Shown here: piece by piece, positions 1 to 12,728 of the stretch | How the letters are laid out: each line of letters starts with the position of its first letter | Numbering within the stretch: the stretch's first letter is position 1 | Origin: Siphonodentalium dalli | Lineage: Eukaryota > Mollusca > Scaphopoda > Gadilida > Siphonodentaliidae | Assembly (NCBI GenBank): GCA_032622095.1 | Contig: CP136068.1 | Location: forward strand, 154,901,151 to 154,965,150 | DNA: 64,000 nt | Direction: 5' to 3' | The notes under the pieces: model-generated | Database searches by the model: none | What the model was told of the DNA's origin: nothing | Seen by the model: the letters and a program-made list of their open reading frames with translations, nothing else | Translations under genes and position numbers: made by a program

Positions 1-519
1 AGTCTCCCATCGAATACACTGGCTTAAGACCTATGGGAGACTCACATAAATAAGAGAATGGGGGACCTTCGGAATAGCGGACCTTCGGAAAAACGGACAT
101 TTGGAATAGCGGAACTTCGGAATAGGAACTTCGGAATAACGGATTGTACTCGATGGTTATGATACATCTTTCCCCGAAACGTCAAACAATGAAATGAGCA
201 TAAATGATTATAGACCTCCCATGAAAAAAAATTCGAAGTCATTCTTAGTTTACACCAGCTTGACTTCACACAACAACACTGGTTAGTAACTGCATGCCAA
301 CAATGGTTTTATAAATGTAAAATAAAATGATCTGCGAACTATGGGAATTATGTCTTGGTGTCATTATAAATTTCATCATTGTAACATCTGAATCTAAATG
401 TAGCTCGATAAAAGTAGCAAGAATAGATGTTCAGTTTAAAAGTATCTATTACCTGCATGGGGAGAGAAAGCGATAATGCAAAACATAGATATTTGTGATA
501 AAACCTCACTTTCAAGTTT
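1..519. other. Noncoding sequence with a short degenerate tandem repeat
   Basis: No supportable gene. At 62-143 there are about five degenerate copies of a 16-18 bp motif (ggaccttcggaatagc and variants). The rest is AT-rich unique-looking sequence. Confidence 0.6.
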
Positions 520-1090
520 TATTTATTGCCCCCACCCCTGATATTTTCAAAGAACTATTATAATGAGCGGCATCCATTTCGTCCGCGCGCCCGTTCATCC
601 GTCCGTCCGATTCCTTGTCAGACTGTTAACTGCAGTTCAAAATTTCCGATCGAAACAACACTTCGTACGAGGAATGACCATTGCATAATGGGGTCAATTT
701 CAATTATGGTTCCAGTCCAATGATTTTTTTTCTCGGATTTATGACCCTTTTTTTTACAAAGAAATTGCTATGTTCATGTTGCCCGGATAATAACTCCGGT
801 GAATAATATCCGATCGGAACGAAACTTGCTATAAGTAATAAAGATTACATTATTGAGGTCGAGTGCCAATATCGTTCCGGTCAAATGAGTTTTATTAGCG
901 CTATGGTCCTTTTCCTATACCTAAACATTGCCAGGTTCGTGTTGTCCGGATAATTCCAGTTAATATCAACTAATCCCAACTAAACTTGACATCAGGAATA
1001 TCCATCACATTGTTAGAAGTTAAGTTTGAATATGGTTCAGATCTGACGTTTGTTGACGGAGCTATCGCCCTTTTTCGACTTTAAAAATAT
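520..1090 (-). mobile_element. Tandem-unit/ACGG element, minus strand (pearl/Helentron-like)
   Basis: Read on the minus strand there are about three diverged ~160-170 bp units. Each contains a gggtcataa-like start, a tract like gaccccatt or acttaacttc, and a ccggataat or ccgatcgga segment. They are followed by a short run of ggacggacgg (plus-strand ccgtccgtcc at about 599-610). Elements at 45.4-46.1, 57.5-58.2 and 61.6-62.4 kb have the same order: tandem units, then a tetranucleotide run. I infer a non-autonomous element of the type described in bivalves; no ends or target-site duplication could be fixed here. Short open frames inside it are not credible. Confidence 0.5.
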
Positions 1091-1628
1091 CAACGGATTC
1101 GACTAAATTTATTGAAAAAAGAAAACTATATTGTTTATTATTTGAGCAAATGTGTACCAAGAGGCTGTAAAGGTGCATATATTAGTAGGCCAGCATCTAT
1201 ACTGTGAAGGCAACAATTATACTTACATTGAAATATCAATTGAGAGGAGCCAAATATGTAACCCGTGCCTTAGAGCAATTACCACTGAAACAATTGACAA
1301 ATCCTTGCCTGACTTCGTTTAAAACAATCACATCATTGTAGCGAATAACTACCAGGGGACCTGATTACAAGTTAGTTCATCTAAAATATAGTCAGTCGTA
1401 TTTATCTCGTGTGTTGACCTTTATCGAGAGAAAAAACACAGTACGTGTCGATTTCTGGGCTACAAATTTGTTTCTTTCTGGAAGGCGACAGCGCAAATTC
1501 GCAAGACAGTAAATATATTGTGATTTGAAATTTGCCGTACATTATAGCTTATAGCATCTAACGTTTACAACTATGGTGACATCGGTTACTCATTCCCAGT
1601 TCCTTAATCCTCATTCGGAAACATTCAA
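1091..1628. other. Noncoding sequence, nothing recognised
   Basis: AT-rich DNA with no supportable gene, RNA or repeat. The open frame beginning at 1573 runs into the satellite array and is not convincing. Confidence 0.5.
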
Positions 1629-3635
1629 TCTTGACCAAATAAACGCTGCGGTAGGGTGGCGCACCCAAAAATATACTATAAAAACCGAAAACCGCATCCC
1701 TCTAGTCCGTGCGGTTGCCACAGGAGGTGGCCAAAATAGCAACCATAGCCGTTTTGGTATTTATGAACCGACTCTGACCGAATAAAAGGTGCGGTAGGGT
1801 GGCCCACCCCAAATTATCCTATAAAACAGAAAACCGCAAACCTCTATACCGTGCGGTTGCCACATGAGGTGGCCAAAATGGCAACCATAGCCGTTTTGGT
1901 AGTTATGAACCGATTTTGACCAAATAAAAGGTGCGGTATGGTGGCGCACTCAAATTATACTATAAAAACCGAAAACCGCACCCCTCTAGAGAGCCCGTGT
2001 GGTTGCCACAGGAGGTGGTCAAAATGGCAACCATGGCCGTTTTGGTATTTATCAACCGATTTTGACCGACTAACGAAGCGGTAGGGTGTCCCACCACACA
2101 TTATACTATAAAAGCAAAAAATACGCACCCCACTAGCCCGTGCGTTTGCCACAAGAGGTGACCAAAATAGCAACCAGAGCCGTTTTGGTATTTATAAACC
2201 GATTCTGACAAAACAAAAGGTGCGGTAGGGTGGCCCACCCAAATTATCCTTTAAAAACAGAAAACCGAACTGAATTCTAGCCCGTGCGGTTTCCACTTGA
2301 GGAGGTTAAAATGGCAACATAGCCTTTTTGGTATTCATGAAACGATTTTGAACAAATGAAGGAAGTGGTAAGGGTGGTCCACCACAAATTATACTATAAA
2401 AACAAAAAAACCGCACCCTTCTAGTCCGTGAGGTTGCCACAGAAGGTGGCCAATATGGCACCATAGCCGTTTTGATATTTATGAACCGATTTTGACCAAA
2501 TAACGAAGCGGTATTGTGCCCATCCAAAACTGTACTATAAAAACCGAAACAGCACCCAACGAGCCCGTGCGGTTGCCACAGGAGGTGGCCAAAATGTCAA
2601 CCATAACCGTTTTGGTTTTTATCAACCGATTTTGACCAAATAAACGAAGCGGTAGGATGGCCCACCCAAACTATTCTTAAAAACAGAAACCGCACCCCTC
2701 TAGCCCGTGCGGTTGTCACTTAAGGAGACCAAAATGGCAACCATAGCCGTTTTGGTATTTATGAAACGATTTTGACCAAATGTACGAAGCGGAATGGTGG
2801 CCCACCCCAAACTATACTATAAAAACCGAAACAGCGCACCTCGAGCCCGTGCGGTTGCCACAGTAGGTGGCCAAAATTTCAACCACAGCCGTTTTGGTAT
2901 TTATGAACCGATTTTGATCAAATAAACGAAGCGGTAAGGTGGCCCACCCCAAACTATACTATAAAAACTGAAAACCGCACCTCTCTAGCCCGTGCGGTTG
3001 CCACAGGAGGTGGCCAACATGGCAATCATAGCCGCTTTTGTATTTATGAACAACCGATTTTGACCAAATAAACGAAGCGGTAGGGTGGCCCACCCAAAAT
3101 TATACTATAAAAACAGAAATCGGCACCCTAGTTCGTACGGTTGCCGCATGAGGTGGCCCAAAAGGTAACCATAGTCGTTTTGGTATTTATCAACCGATTT
3201 TAACCAAATGAACGAAGCGGTAGGGTGTCCCACCCCAAATTATACTATTAAAACCGAAAACCGCAGCCTTTTATTCTGTGAGGTTGCCACATGAGGTGGC
3301 CAAAATGGCACCATAGTCGTTTTGGTATTTATGAACCAAATCTGGCCAGATAAAAGGTGCGGTAGGGTAAATCACCCCAAATTATACTTTAAAAGCCGAA
3401 AACGGCACACTCTAGCCCGTGTGGTTGCCACAGCAGTGGCAAAAATGTCAACCATAGCCGTTTTGGTGTCTATGAAGCGAATTTGACCAAATAAAGGTGC
3501 GATAGGGTGGGCCACCCCAAATTAAACTTGTAAATAACGCAAACTGCACCCCTCAATTCCGTGTGGATTCCACGCGAGGGGGCCAACATGGCAACCATAG
3601 CCGTTTTGATATTTATGAACCAATTTTGACAAACA
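1629..3635 (+). repeat. Satellite family A, forward arm (~143 bp units)
   Basis: About 14 head-to-tail units of 140-146 bp. Each unit runs through gaccaaataaacgaagcgg, tagggtggcccaccccaaa, ttatactataaaaaccgaaa, a gccacaggaggtggcc tract, ggcaaccatagccgttttgg and tatttatgaaccgatttt. Units differ by scattered substitutions and small indels, so the array is not freshly amplified. The arm starts abruptly at ttgaccaaataaacg near 1629. Open frames here change every few units and are repeat artefacts. Confidence 0.93.
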
Positions 3636-4911
3636 GCACGGGTTAATGGGTGCGGTTTTCGGTTTTGATTGTATATTTTGGGGTGGGCCACCCTACCACA
3701 TCGTTTATTTGGTCAAAATCAGTTCATAAATACAAAAACGGCTATGGTTGCCAATTGACAATCTCCTTTGGAAACCGCTCGGGCTAGAGGGGTGCAATGT
3801 TCGGTTTTTATAGTATAATATGCGGTAGGGTTGCCCAGGTTACCGCACCTTTGAATTGGTCAAAATAAGTTCATAAATACTAAAACGGCTATGGTTACCT
3901 CATGTGGCAATCGCACATTTTGTTTGGTCAAAATCGGTTCATAAATACCATAAAGGCTATGGTTGCCTGTTTTGCCACCTCCTGTGGCAAACGCGCGGGC
4001 TAGAGGGGTGGGGTTTTCGGCTGTTTTAGTATAATTTGGTGTGGGCCATCCTACCGTTTCGTTTAATTGGTCAAAACCGGTTGATAAATACCAAAACTGC
4101 TATGGTTGCCATTTTGGCCACCTCATGTGGCAACCGCACGGGCTGGAGGGTGCGTTTCCGATTTTTATAGTATAGTTTGGGGTGGGTAACCCTACCACTT
4201 CGCTTATTTGGTCAAAATCGGTTCATAAATACCAAAACTGCTATGGTTGCCATTTAGGCCACCTTCTGTGGCAACCGCAGGGGGTAGAGGGGTGTAGTTT
4301 CGGCTCTTTTATTATAATTTGGGGTGGGACACCCTACCGCTTCGTTTATTTCGTCAAAATCGGTTGACATATACCAAAAATGGTTGCCATTTTGGCCACC
4401 TCATGTGGCAACCGCACGGACTAGAGGGGTGTGGTTTTCGGGTTTTATAGTATAATTTAGGGTGGGCCACCCTACCGCTTCGTGTATTTGGTCAAAATCA
4501 GTTGATAAATACCAAAACGGCCATGGTTGCCATTTTGGCCACTTGCTGTGGCAACCACACGGGCTAGAGGAGTGAGGTTTCCGGTTTTTATAGTATAGTT
4601 TGGGTGGGCCACCTTACCGCTTCGTTTATTTGGTCAAAATCGGTTGATAAATACCAAAACGACTATAGGTGCCGTTTTGGCCACCTCCTGTGGCAACCGC
4701 AGGGGCTAGAGGTTGCAGTTTTCGGCTCTTGTAGTATAATTTGGGGTGGGCTACCGCTTCGTTTATGTGGTCAAAATCGGTTGATATATACCATAAATGG
4801 TTGCCATTTTGGCCACCTCCTGTGGCAAACGCGCGGAGTAGAGGGTGCGGTTTTCGTTTTTTATGGTATATTTTGGGTGGGCCACCCTACCGCACCGTTT
4901 ATTTAGTCGAC
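3636..4911 (-). repeat. Satellite family A, inverted arm
   Basis: About nine units of the same ~143 bp satellite in reverse orientation, for example ccaccctaccgcttcgttta followed by tttggtcaaaatcggttcat. The flip occurs within about 10 bp near 3633-3645 with no long spacer. The arm ends at gtttatttagtcga (4898-4911), the mirror image of the motif that starts the forward arm, so the whole 1629-4911 block behaves as one large imperfect palindrome. Confidence 0.9.
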
Positions 4912-5992
4912 ATTGCTTGGGGCTATAATTACACCGGCGTTGAGTAAAGTAAAGTTCAATAAAATTATAGTCAACGAGATTATCAATGCATTGTGTCCAC
5001 GGTATACTATACTGTTATAGCACGCGTGTGTACCGAAGATCACTGTGACGACGGTAATACAATATGTTATAGGCTGAATGCATATATATACATACTAACC
5101 TGGGATACATAGGAACATCACCTGGACCCCGGCAACCGACATCAACCCAAAAATGCGGACCCTGACCATGAAGATAGCCTTGAGAAGTCCTGCAATAGAT
5201 AACCTACATGTATACCAAATTTGGGGGGGGGGGTCCATGCTGACATAACTGGACGAAACGTAAGGTTTATAAATATGGCGAATATACGTGACTTTTAACT
5301 CACGTTATTTTAAATATGTAACATTTCTGTCCATCGAAATAATTGAGCTACATGTATGTTTTATCCAGATATATCTGAATATACTGTGACGAAAATATAA
5401 ATTTTTAACCCTACGATAGTGGTAATAAATTCCCCAACATTATTGATTTGACCCCATAATTAAGTAATTATTCACCCAATGACAGGTAAAAGAATCGCCC
5501 AACGCAGAAGGGAAATTAATATTAGTTAAATTGTTACCCTGCGTTGAGTAATAAAATTTCCCAACATTGGGTAGAATTGACCCAATTTGAGAAAAATAAT
5601 TTACCCAACAAAAAATTAAAAGTTACTGAACGTCCACGTGGTTTTAATATATGCACCATTGTGTTGGGTAAAAAAAAGTTGCCCAACACGATTTAGAGTG
5701 TAGAACGATTCATCGATGTATTTTTGTAGTTTTCAGGCAAATGTATCAAATAAATGAATAGTTTATGCTGTAGCATATGCATAATAGTCCCAGATGTACA
5801 GTAAATTAATTATATAGTCAGTGAGTAGCTTGCGTTCATGCTCCATATCAACATATTTTGTACACGATTTGTTCCACCACACGCATCGTGCTGTTGCTTT
5901 CCGTTAATTAATTTGGTTGCGTCAAGTAGATGGAAATACGTTACCTAATAAGGTAACATGTTAACGTTTACAAAGGACATCTTTGATTCCAA
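4912..5992. other. Noncoding spacer with G-run and TTGGGT/ACCCAA motifs
   Basis: No gene is supported. There is a run of 11 G at 5223-5233. From about 5430 to 5700 the motifs acccaac and gttgggt recur on both strands, including an inverted pair gtgttggg/cccaacac at 5661-5689. This suggests an old short inverted-repeat element, but no ends can be defined. The remainder is unique AT-rich DNA. Confidence 0.5.
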
Positions 5993-8900
5993 TTAATGAT
6001 TTCTATATATATTATGGATAACAGATCGTTGTTACTATTAATGATTTCTATATATATTATAGATAACAGATCGTTGTTACTATTAATGATTTCTATATAT
6101 ATTATGGATAACAGATCGTTGTTACTATTAATGATTTCTATATATATTATGGATAACAGATCGTTGTTACTATTAATGATTTCTATATATATTATGGATA
6201 ACAGATCGTTGTTACTATTAATGATTTCTATATATATTATGGATAACAGATCGTTGTTACTATTAATGATTTCTATATATATTATGGATAACAGATCGTT
6301 GTTACTATTAATGATTTCTATATATATTATGGATAACAGATCGTTGTTACTATTGATGATTTCTATATATATATTATGGATAACAGATCGTTGTTACTAA
6401 TGATTTCTATATATATTATGGATAACAGATCGTTGTTACTATTGATTAATGATTTCTATATATATTATGGATAACAGATCGTTGTTACTAATGATTTCTA
6501 TATATATTATGGATAACAGATCGTTGTTACTAATGATTTCTATATATATTATGGATAACAGATCGTTGTTACTAATGATTTCTATATATATTATGGATAA
6601 CAGATCGTTGTTACTAATGATTTCTATATATATTATGGATAACAGATCGTTGTTACTATTAATGATTTCTATATATATTATGGATAACAGATCGTTGTTA
6701 CTAATGATTTCTATATATATTATGGATAACAGATCGTTGTTACTAATGATTTCTATATATATTATGGATAACAGATCGTTGTTACTAATGATTTCTATAT
6801 ATATTATGGATAACAGATCGTTGTTACTATTAATGATTTCTATATATATTATGGATAACAGATCGTTGTTACTATTAATGATTTCTATATATATTATGGA
6901 TAACAGATCGTTGTTACTATTAATGATTTCTATATATATTATGGATAACAGATCGTTGTTACTATTGATGATTTCTATATATATTATGGATAACAGATCG
7001 TTGTTACTAATGATTTCTATATATATTATGGATAACAGATCGTTGTTACTATTGATTAATGATTTCTATATATATTATGGATAACAGATCGTTGTTACTA
7101 ATGATTTCTATATATATTATGGATAACAGATCGTTGTTACTAATGATTTCTATATATATTATGGATAACAGATCGTTGTTACTATTAATGATTTCTATAT
7201 ATATTATGGATAACAGATCGTTGTTACTAATGATTTCTATATATATTATGGATAACAGATCGTTGTTACTAATGATTTCTATATATATTATGGATAACAG
7301 ATCGTTGTTACTAATGATTTCTATATATATTATGGATAACAGATCGTTGTTACTAATGATTTCTATATATATTATGGATAACAGATCGTTGTTACTAATG
7401 ATTTCTATATATATTATGGATAACAGATCGTTGTTACTATTAATGATTTCTATATATATTATGGATAACAGATCGTTGTTACTATTGATTTCTATATATA
7501 TTATGGATAACAGATCGTTGTTATTATTGGTTTCTATATATATTATGGATAACAGATCGTTGTTACTATTAATGATTTCTATATATATTATGGATAACAG
7601 ATCGTTGTTACTAATGATTTCTATATATATTATGGATAACAGATCGTTGTTACTATTAATGATTTCTATATATATTATGGATAACAGATCGTTGTTACTA
7701 TTAATGATTTCTATATATATTATGGATAACAGATCGTTGTTACTATTAATGATTTCTATATATATTATGGATAACAGATCGTTGTTACTATTAATGATTT
7801 CTATATATATTATGGATAACAGATCGTTGTTACTATTAATGATTTCTATATATATTATGGATAACAGATCGTTGTTACTATTAATGATTTCTATATATAT
7901 TATGGATAACAGATCGTTGTTACTATTAATGATTTCTATATATATTATGGATAACAGATCGTTGTTACTAATGATTTCTATATATATTATGGATAACAGA
8001 TCGTTGTTACTAATGATTTCTATATATATTATGGATAACAGATCGTTGTTATTATTGGTTTCTATATATATTATGGATAACAGATCGTTGTTACTATTAA
8101 TGATTTCTATATATATTATGGATAACAGATCGTTGTTACTATTAATGATTTCTATATATATTATGGATAACAGATCGTTGTTACTATTAATGATTTCTAT
8201 ATATATTATGGATAACAGATCGTTGTTACTAATGATTTCTATATATATTATGGATAACAGATCGTTGTTACTAATGATTTCTATATATATTATGGACAAC
8301 AGATCGTTGTTATTATTGGTTTCTATATATATTATGGATAACAGATCGTTGTTACTATTAATGATTTCTATATATATTATCGATAACAGATCGTTGTTAC
8401 TATTGATTTCTATATATATTATGGATAACAGATCGTTGTTACTATTAATGATTTCTATATATATTATGGATAACAGATCGTTGTTACTAATGATTTCTAT
8501 ATATATTATGGATAACAGATCGTTGTTACTATTAATGATTTCTATATATATTATGGATAACAGATCGTTGTTACTATTAATGATTTCTATATATATTATG
8601 GATAACAGATCGTTGTTACTATTAATGATTTCTATATATATTATGGATAACAGATCGTTGTTACTATTAATGATTTCTATATATATTATGGATAACAGAT
8701 CGTTGTTACTATTAATGATTTCTATATATATTATGGATAACAGATCGTTGTTACTATTAATGATTTCTATATATATTATGGATAACAGATCGTTGTTACT
8801 ATTAATGATTTCTATATATATTATGGATAACAGATCGTTGTTACTAATGATTTCTATATATATTATGGATAACAGATCGTTGTTACTAATGATTTCTATA

Positions 8901-9850
8901 TATATTATGGATAACAGATCGTTGTTACTAATGATTTCTATATATATTATGGATAACAGATCGTTGTTACTATTAATGATTTCTATATATATTATCGATA
9001 ACAGATCGTTGTTACTATTGATTTCTATATATATTATGGATAACAGATCGTTGTTACTATTAATGATTTCTATATATATTATCGATAACAGATCGTTGTT
9101 ACTATTGATTTCTATATATATTGTGGATAACAGATCGTTGTTACTATTAATGATTTCTATATATATTATGGATAACAGATCGTTGTTACTAATGATTTCT
9201 ATATATATTATGGATAACAGATCGTTGTTACTATTAATGATTTCTATATATATTATGGATAACAGATCGTTGTTACTATTAATGATTTCTATATATATTA
9301 TGGATAACAGATCGTTGTTACTATTAATGATTTCTATATATATTATGGATAACAGATCGTTGTTACTATTAATGATTTCTATATATATTATCGATAACAG
9401 ATCGTTGTTACTATTGATTTCTATATATATTATGGATAACAGATCGTTGTTACTATTAATGATTTCTATATATATTATCGATAACAGATCGTTGTTACTA
9501 TTGATTTCTATATATATTATGGATAACAGATCGTTGTTACTATTAATGATTTCTATATATATTATGGATAACAGATCGTTGTTACTAATGATTTCTATAT
9601 ATATTATGGATAACAGATCGTTGTTACTATTAATAATTTCTATATATATTATGGATAACAGATCGTTGTTACTATTAATGATTTCTATATATATTATGGA
9701 TAACAGATCGTTGTTACTATTAATGATTTCTATATATATTATGGATAACAGATCGTTGTTACTATTAATGATTTCTATATATATTATGGATAACAGATCG
9801 TTGTTACTAATGATTTCTATATATATTATGGATAACAGATCGTTGTTACT
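5993..9850 (+). repeat. 42/45 bp minisatellite array (about 87 copies)
   Basis: Almost identical tandem units of aatgatttctatatatatta, tggataacagatcgttgtta and a ctatt or cta tail. Units are mainly 45 bp (with a 3 bp att in the junction) or 42 bp (without it). Because almost all lengths are multiples of three, both strands stay open for about 950-990 codons between 7049 and 10022. Rare units break the frame: an extra ta near 6368 and a four-base insertion in the junction near 6445 and 7055. Recurrent variants, such as tatcgataac followed by a short ttgattt junction near 8380, 8990, 9080, 9390 and 9480, show block amplification. No evidence that it is translated. Confidence 0.96.
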
Positions 9851-10599
9851 TTTGGGATTTGTAGCGTACAGTCTCCCTTTAACAAACGTCTTATTAATCA
9901 AATCGCTTCCGAATTACATTCATTATGTAGTGTTCACGCTCTGTGAGGTCAAAGGTCATATTTATTTTCGAAAATGTGCAAATCAAATTTATTGGCCGAA
10001 TATTTTTTGGCGAATGAAATAATTTGTCAACGAATTCCCATACGTGATAATGTCAGTTGATACATTAAAAGACTAGTAAATATTTCTGGGTGTGTGCAAT
10101 TTACCATTTGTATGTATCAAGTCATTGAGACAAATATGCCATGTCTTCTCCCTATAGCAAAGTTGTCGTGGTACTTTATGTTTGGGTTATTCCATAATAC
10201 GCACGTACATATATTCCCATTTGACTCGTTCTTGTCGCTGAAATAGCTCCATGCGATGAGTAAATCACGACAAAATGGATTTAATATATTTGTTGGAGTA
10301 TTTCCGAAAGTGCGTGCTGTCATAAAAAAAACGGGAGTCCTCGGCAACAGGGAGATCCGTTTGAGTAATCCAGTTCGAGTTCAATGACTCTAACCCAAGT
10401 TATTTTCATAGACGTTATACAGGTTCTTATATTTACCATTTTCAGACCATAATGTTGACACAAGAATTATCTTTTTATGCAGTCCCTATATATATTCGAA
10501 TTCGAAAAGATTTGTAAAGAAGTGATTCGAGTTGTTTAATTAGGCACCCCATTCGTGAAATTTAAAAAAACACCTGTTAACACCCACAATACGAGATTT
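9851..10599. other. Noncoding spacer between two satellite arrays
   Basis: No supportable gene; the minus-strand frame at 10117-10347 has no recognisable motif. A perfect direct repeat AGGTCA-A-AGGTCA lies at 9946-9958. This is the consensus of a DR1 nuclear-receptor site, but a functional role is unsupported. Confidence 0.5.
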
Positions 10600-11180
10600 A
10601 CGTTCTAATTATGTAAAACAAGAAAGAAGTGGTTTAAACAAAATAAAAACAACAATGTTCAAGGCTAGTCATTGGAAAGTTTGACAGGAAATATTCGTAA
10701 CAAACGCACTGATTTATCTAGTTTATGATCCCAATAGGTTATGTGCTCAGTAACAAACGCACTGAATTATCTACATGTAACTTATGGACTAAACTAGGGG
10801 ATGTGCTCAGTAACAAACGCACTGAATTATCTAACTTATAGACCAAACTATGGTAAGTGTTCAGTAAGAAACGCACTGAATTATCTACATGTAGCTTATG
10901 GACTAAACTAGGGTATGTGCTCAGTAACATACGCACTGAATTATCTAGCGTATAGACCAAACTAGGGTATGTGGTCATTAACAAACTCACTGAATTATCT
11001 ACATGTAGCTTATGGACCAAACAATGGTATGCGCGCAGTAACAAACGCACTGAATTATCTACAGGTAACCTATGGACTAAACTAGGATATGCGCTCAGTA
11101 ACAAACGCACCGAATGATCTACACGTAGCTTATGGACCAAACTAGGGTATGCGCTCAGTAACAAACGCACTGAATTATCT

Positions 11181-11330
11181 GAATTATACGTTCTAATTAT
11201 GTAAAACAAGAAAGAAGTGGTTTAAACAAAATAAAAACAACAATGTTCAAAGCTAGTCATTGGAGAGTTTGACAGGAAATATTCGTAATAAACGCACTGA
11301 TATATCTAGTTTATGATCTCAATAAGGTAT
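11181..11330 (+). repeat. Divergent higher-order spacer of satellite B (type copy; 18 copies)
   Basis: A ~150 bp AT-rich segment starting at acgttctaattatgtaaaac and ending at tgatctcaataagg. It includes a ggtttaaacaaaataaaaac tract and agtcattggagagtttgaca. Copies of the starting motif occur at 10600, 11188, 11956, 12728, 13910, 15751, 18168, 18941, 21357, 22130, 27070, 28899, 31033, 31680, 32453, 34060, 35828 and 36601. Two haplotypes exist, gaaagaagtgg and gaaagacgtgg. The spacer grades into monomer-like sequence at both ends (acgcactgatttatctag), so it is probably integral to the higher-order unit and not a separate insertion. Confidence 0.9.
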
Positions 11331-11955
11331 GTGCTCAGTAACAAACGCACTGAATTATCTACATGTAGCTTATGGACTAAACTAGGGTATGTGCTCAGTA
11401 ACCAACGCACTGAATTATCTACATGTAGCTTATGGACTAAACTAGGGTATGTGCTCAGTAACAAACACACTGAATTATCTAGCTTATGGTCCAAACTAGG
11501 GTATGTGCTCAGTAACAAACTCACTGAATTATCTACATGTAGCTTATGGACTAAACTAGGGTATGTGCTCAGTAACAAACGCACTGAATTATCTACATGC
11601 AGCTTATAGACCAAACTAGGGTATGTGCTCAGTAACAAACGCACTGAATTATCTACATGTAGCTTATGGACTAAACTAGGGTATGTGCTCAGTAACAAAC
11701 GCACTGAATTATCTAGCGTATAGACCAAACTAGGGTATGTGCTCATTAACAAACTCACTGAATTATCTACATGTAGCTTATGGACTAAACTAGGGTATGT
11801 GCTCAGTAACAAACGCACTGAATTATCTACAGGTAGCCTATGGACTAAACTAGGATATGCCCTCAGTAACAAACGAACCGAATGATCTACACGTAGCTTA
11901 TGGACCAAACTAGGGTATGCGCTCAGTAACAAACGCACTGAATTATCTGAATTAT

Positions 11956-12728
11956 ACGTTCTAATTATGTAAAACAAGAAAGACGTGGTTTAAACAAAAT
12001 AAAAACAACAATGTTCAAAGCTAGTCATTGGAGAGTTTGACAGGAAATATTCGTAATAGATGCACTGATTTATCTAGTTTGTGATCTCAATAAGGTATGT
12101 GCTCAGTAACAAACGCACTGAATTATCTACATGTAGCTTATGGACTAAACTAGGGTATGTGCTCAGTAACAAACGCACTGAATTATCTACATGTAGCTTA
12201 TGGACTAAACTACGGTATGTGCTCAGTAACAAACACACTGAATTATCTAGCTTATGGTCCAAACTAGGGTATGTGCTCAGTAACAAACTCACTGAATTAT
12301 CTACATGTAGCTTATGGACTAAACTAGGGTATGTGCTCAGTAACAAACGCACTGAATTATCTACATGCAGCTTATAGACCAAACTAGGGTATGTGCTCAG
12401 TAACAAACGCACTGAATTATCTACATGTAGATTATGGACTAAACTAGGGTATGTGCTCAGTAACAAACGCACTGACTTATCTACATGTAGCTTATAGACC
12501 AAACTAGAGAAGTGCTCAGTAACAAACGCACTGAATTATCTACATGTAGCTTATGGACTAAACTAGGGTATGCGCTCAGTAACAAACGCACTGAATTATC
12601 TACAGGTAGCCTATGGACTAAACTAGGATATGCGCTCAGTAACAAACGCACCGAATGATCTACACGTAGCTTATGGACCAAACTAGGGTATGCGCTCAGT
12701 AACACACGCACTGAATTATCTGAATTAT
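11956..12728 (+). repeat. ~773 bp higher-order block of satellite B (type copy)
   Basis: A block running from a gacg-type spacer to the next gaag-type spacer, with the same internal monomer order. It includes one 54 bp monomer, a tgcagctta monomer and a tgtagatta monomer. Equivalent blocks start at 18168, 21357, 31680 and 35828, each 772-773 bp long. A sixth copy starting at 28899 shares the first ~550 bp and then switches into a different monomer order near 29450. Confidence 0.8.

Noticed and set aside
1573-1785. 70-codon frame upstream of satellite A
   Set aside because: Half of it lies in the satellite and the rest has no recognisable motif.
7059-10022. 987-codon open frame on the plus strand (and 950 codons on the minus strand)
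   Set aside because: Produced by a 42/45 bp minisatellite with unit lengths divisible by three. Both strands are open, the peptide is a simple 14-15 residue repeat, and there is no gene context.
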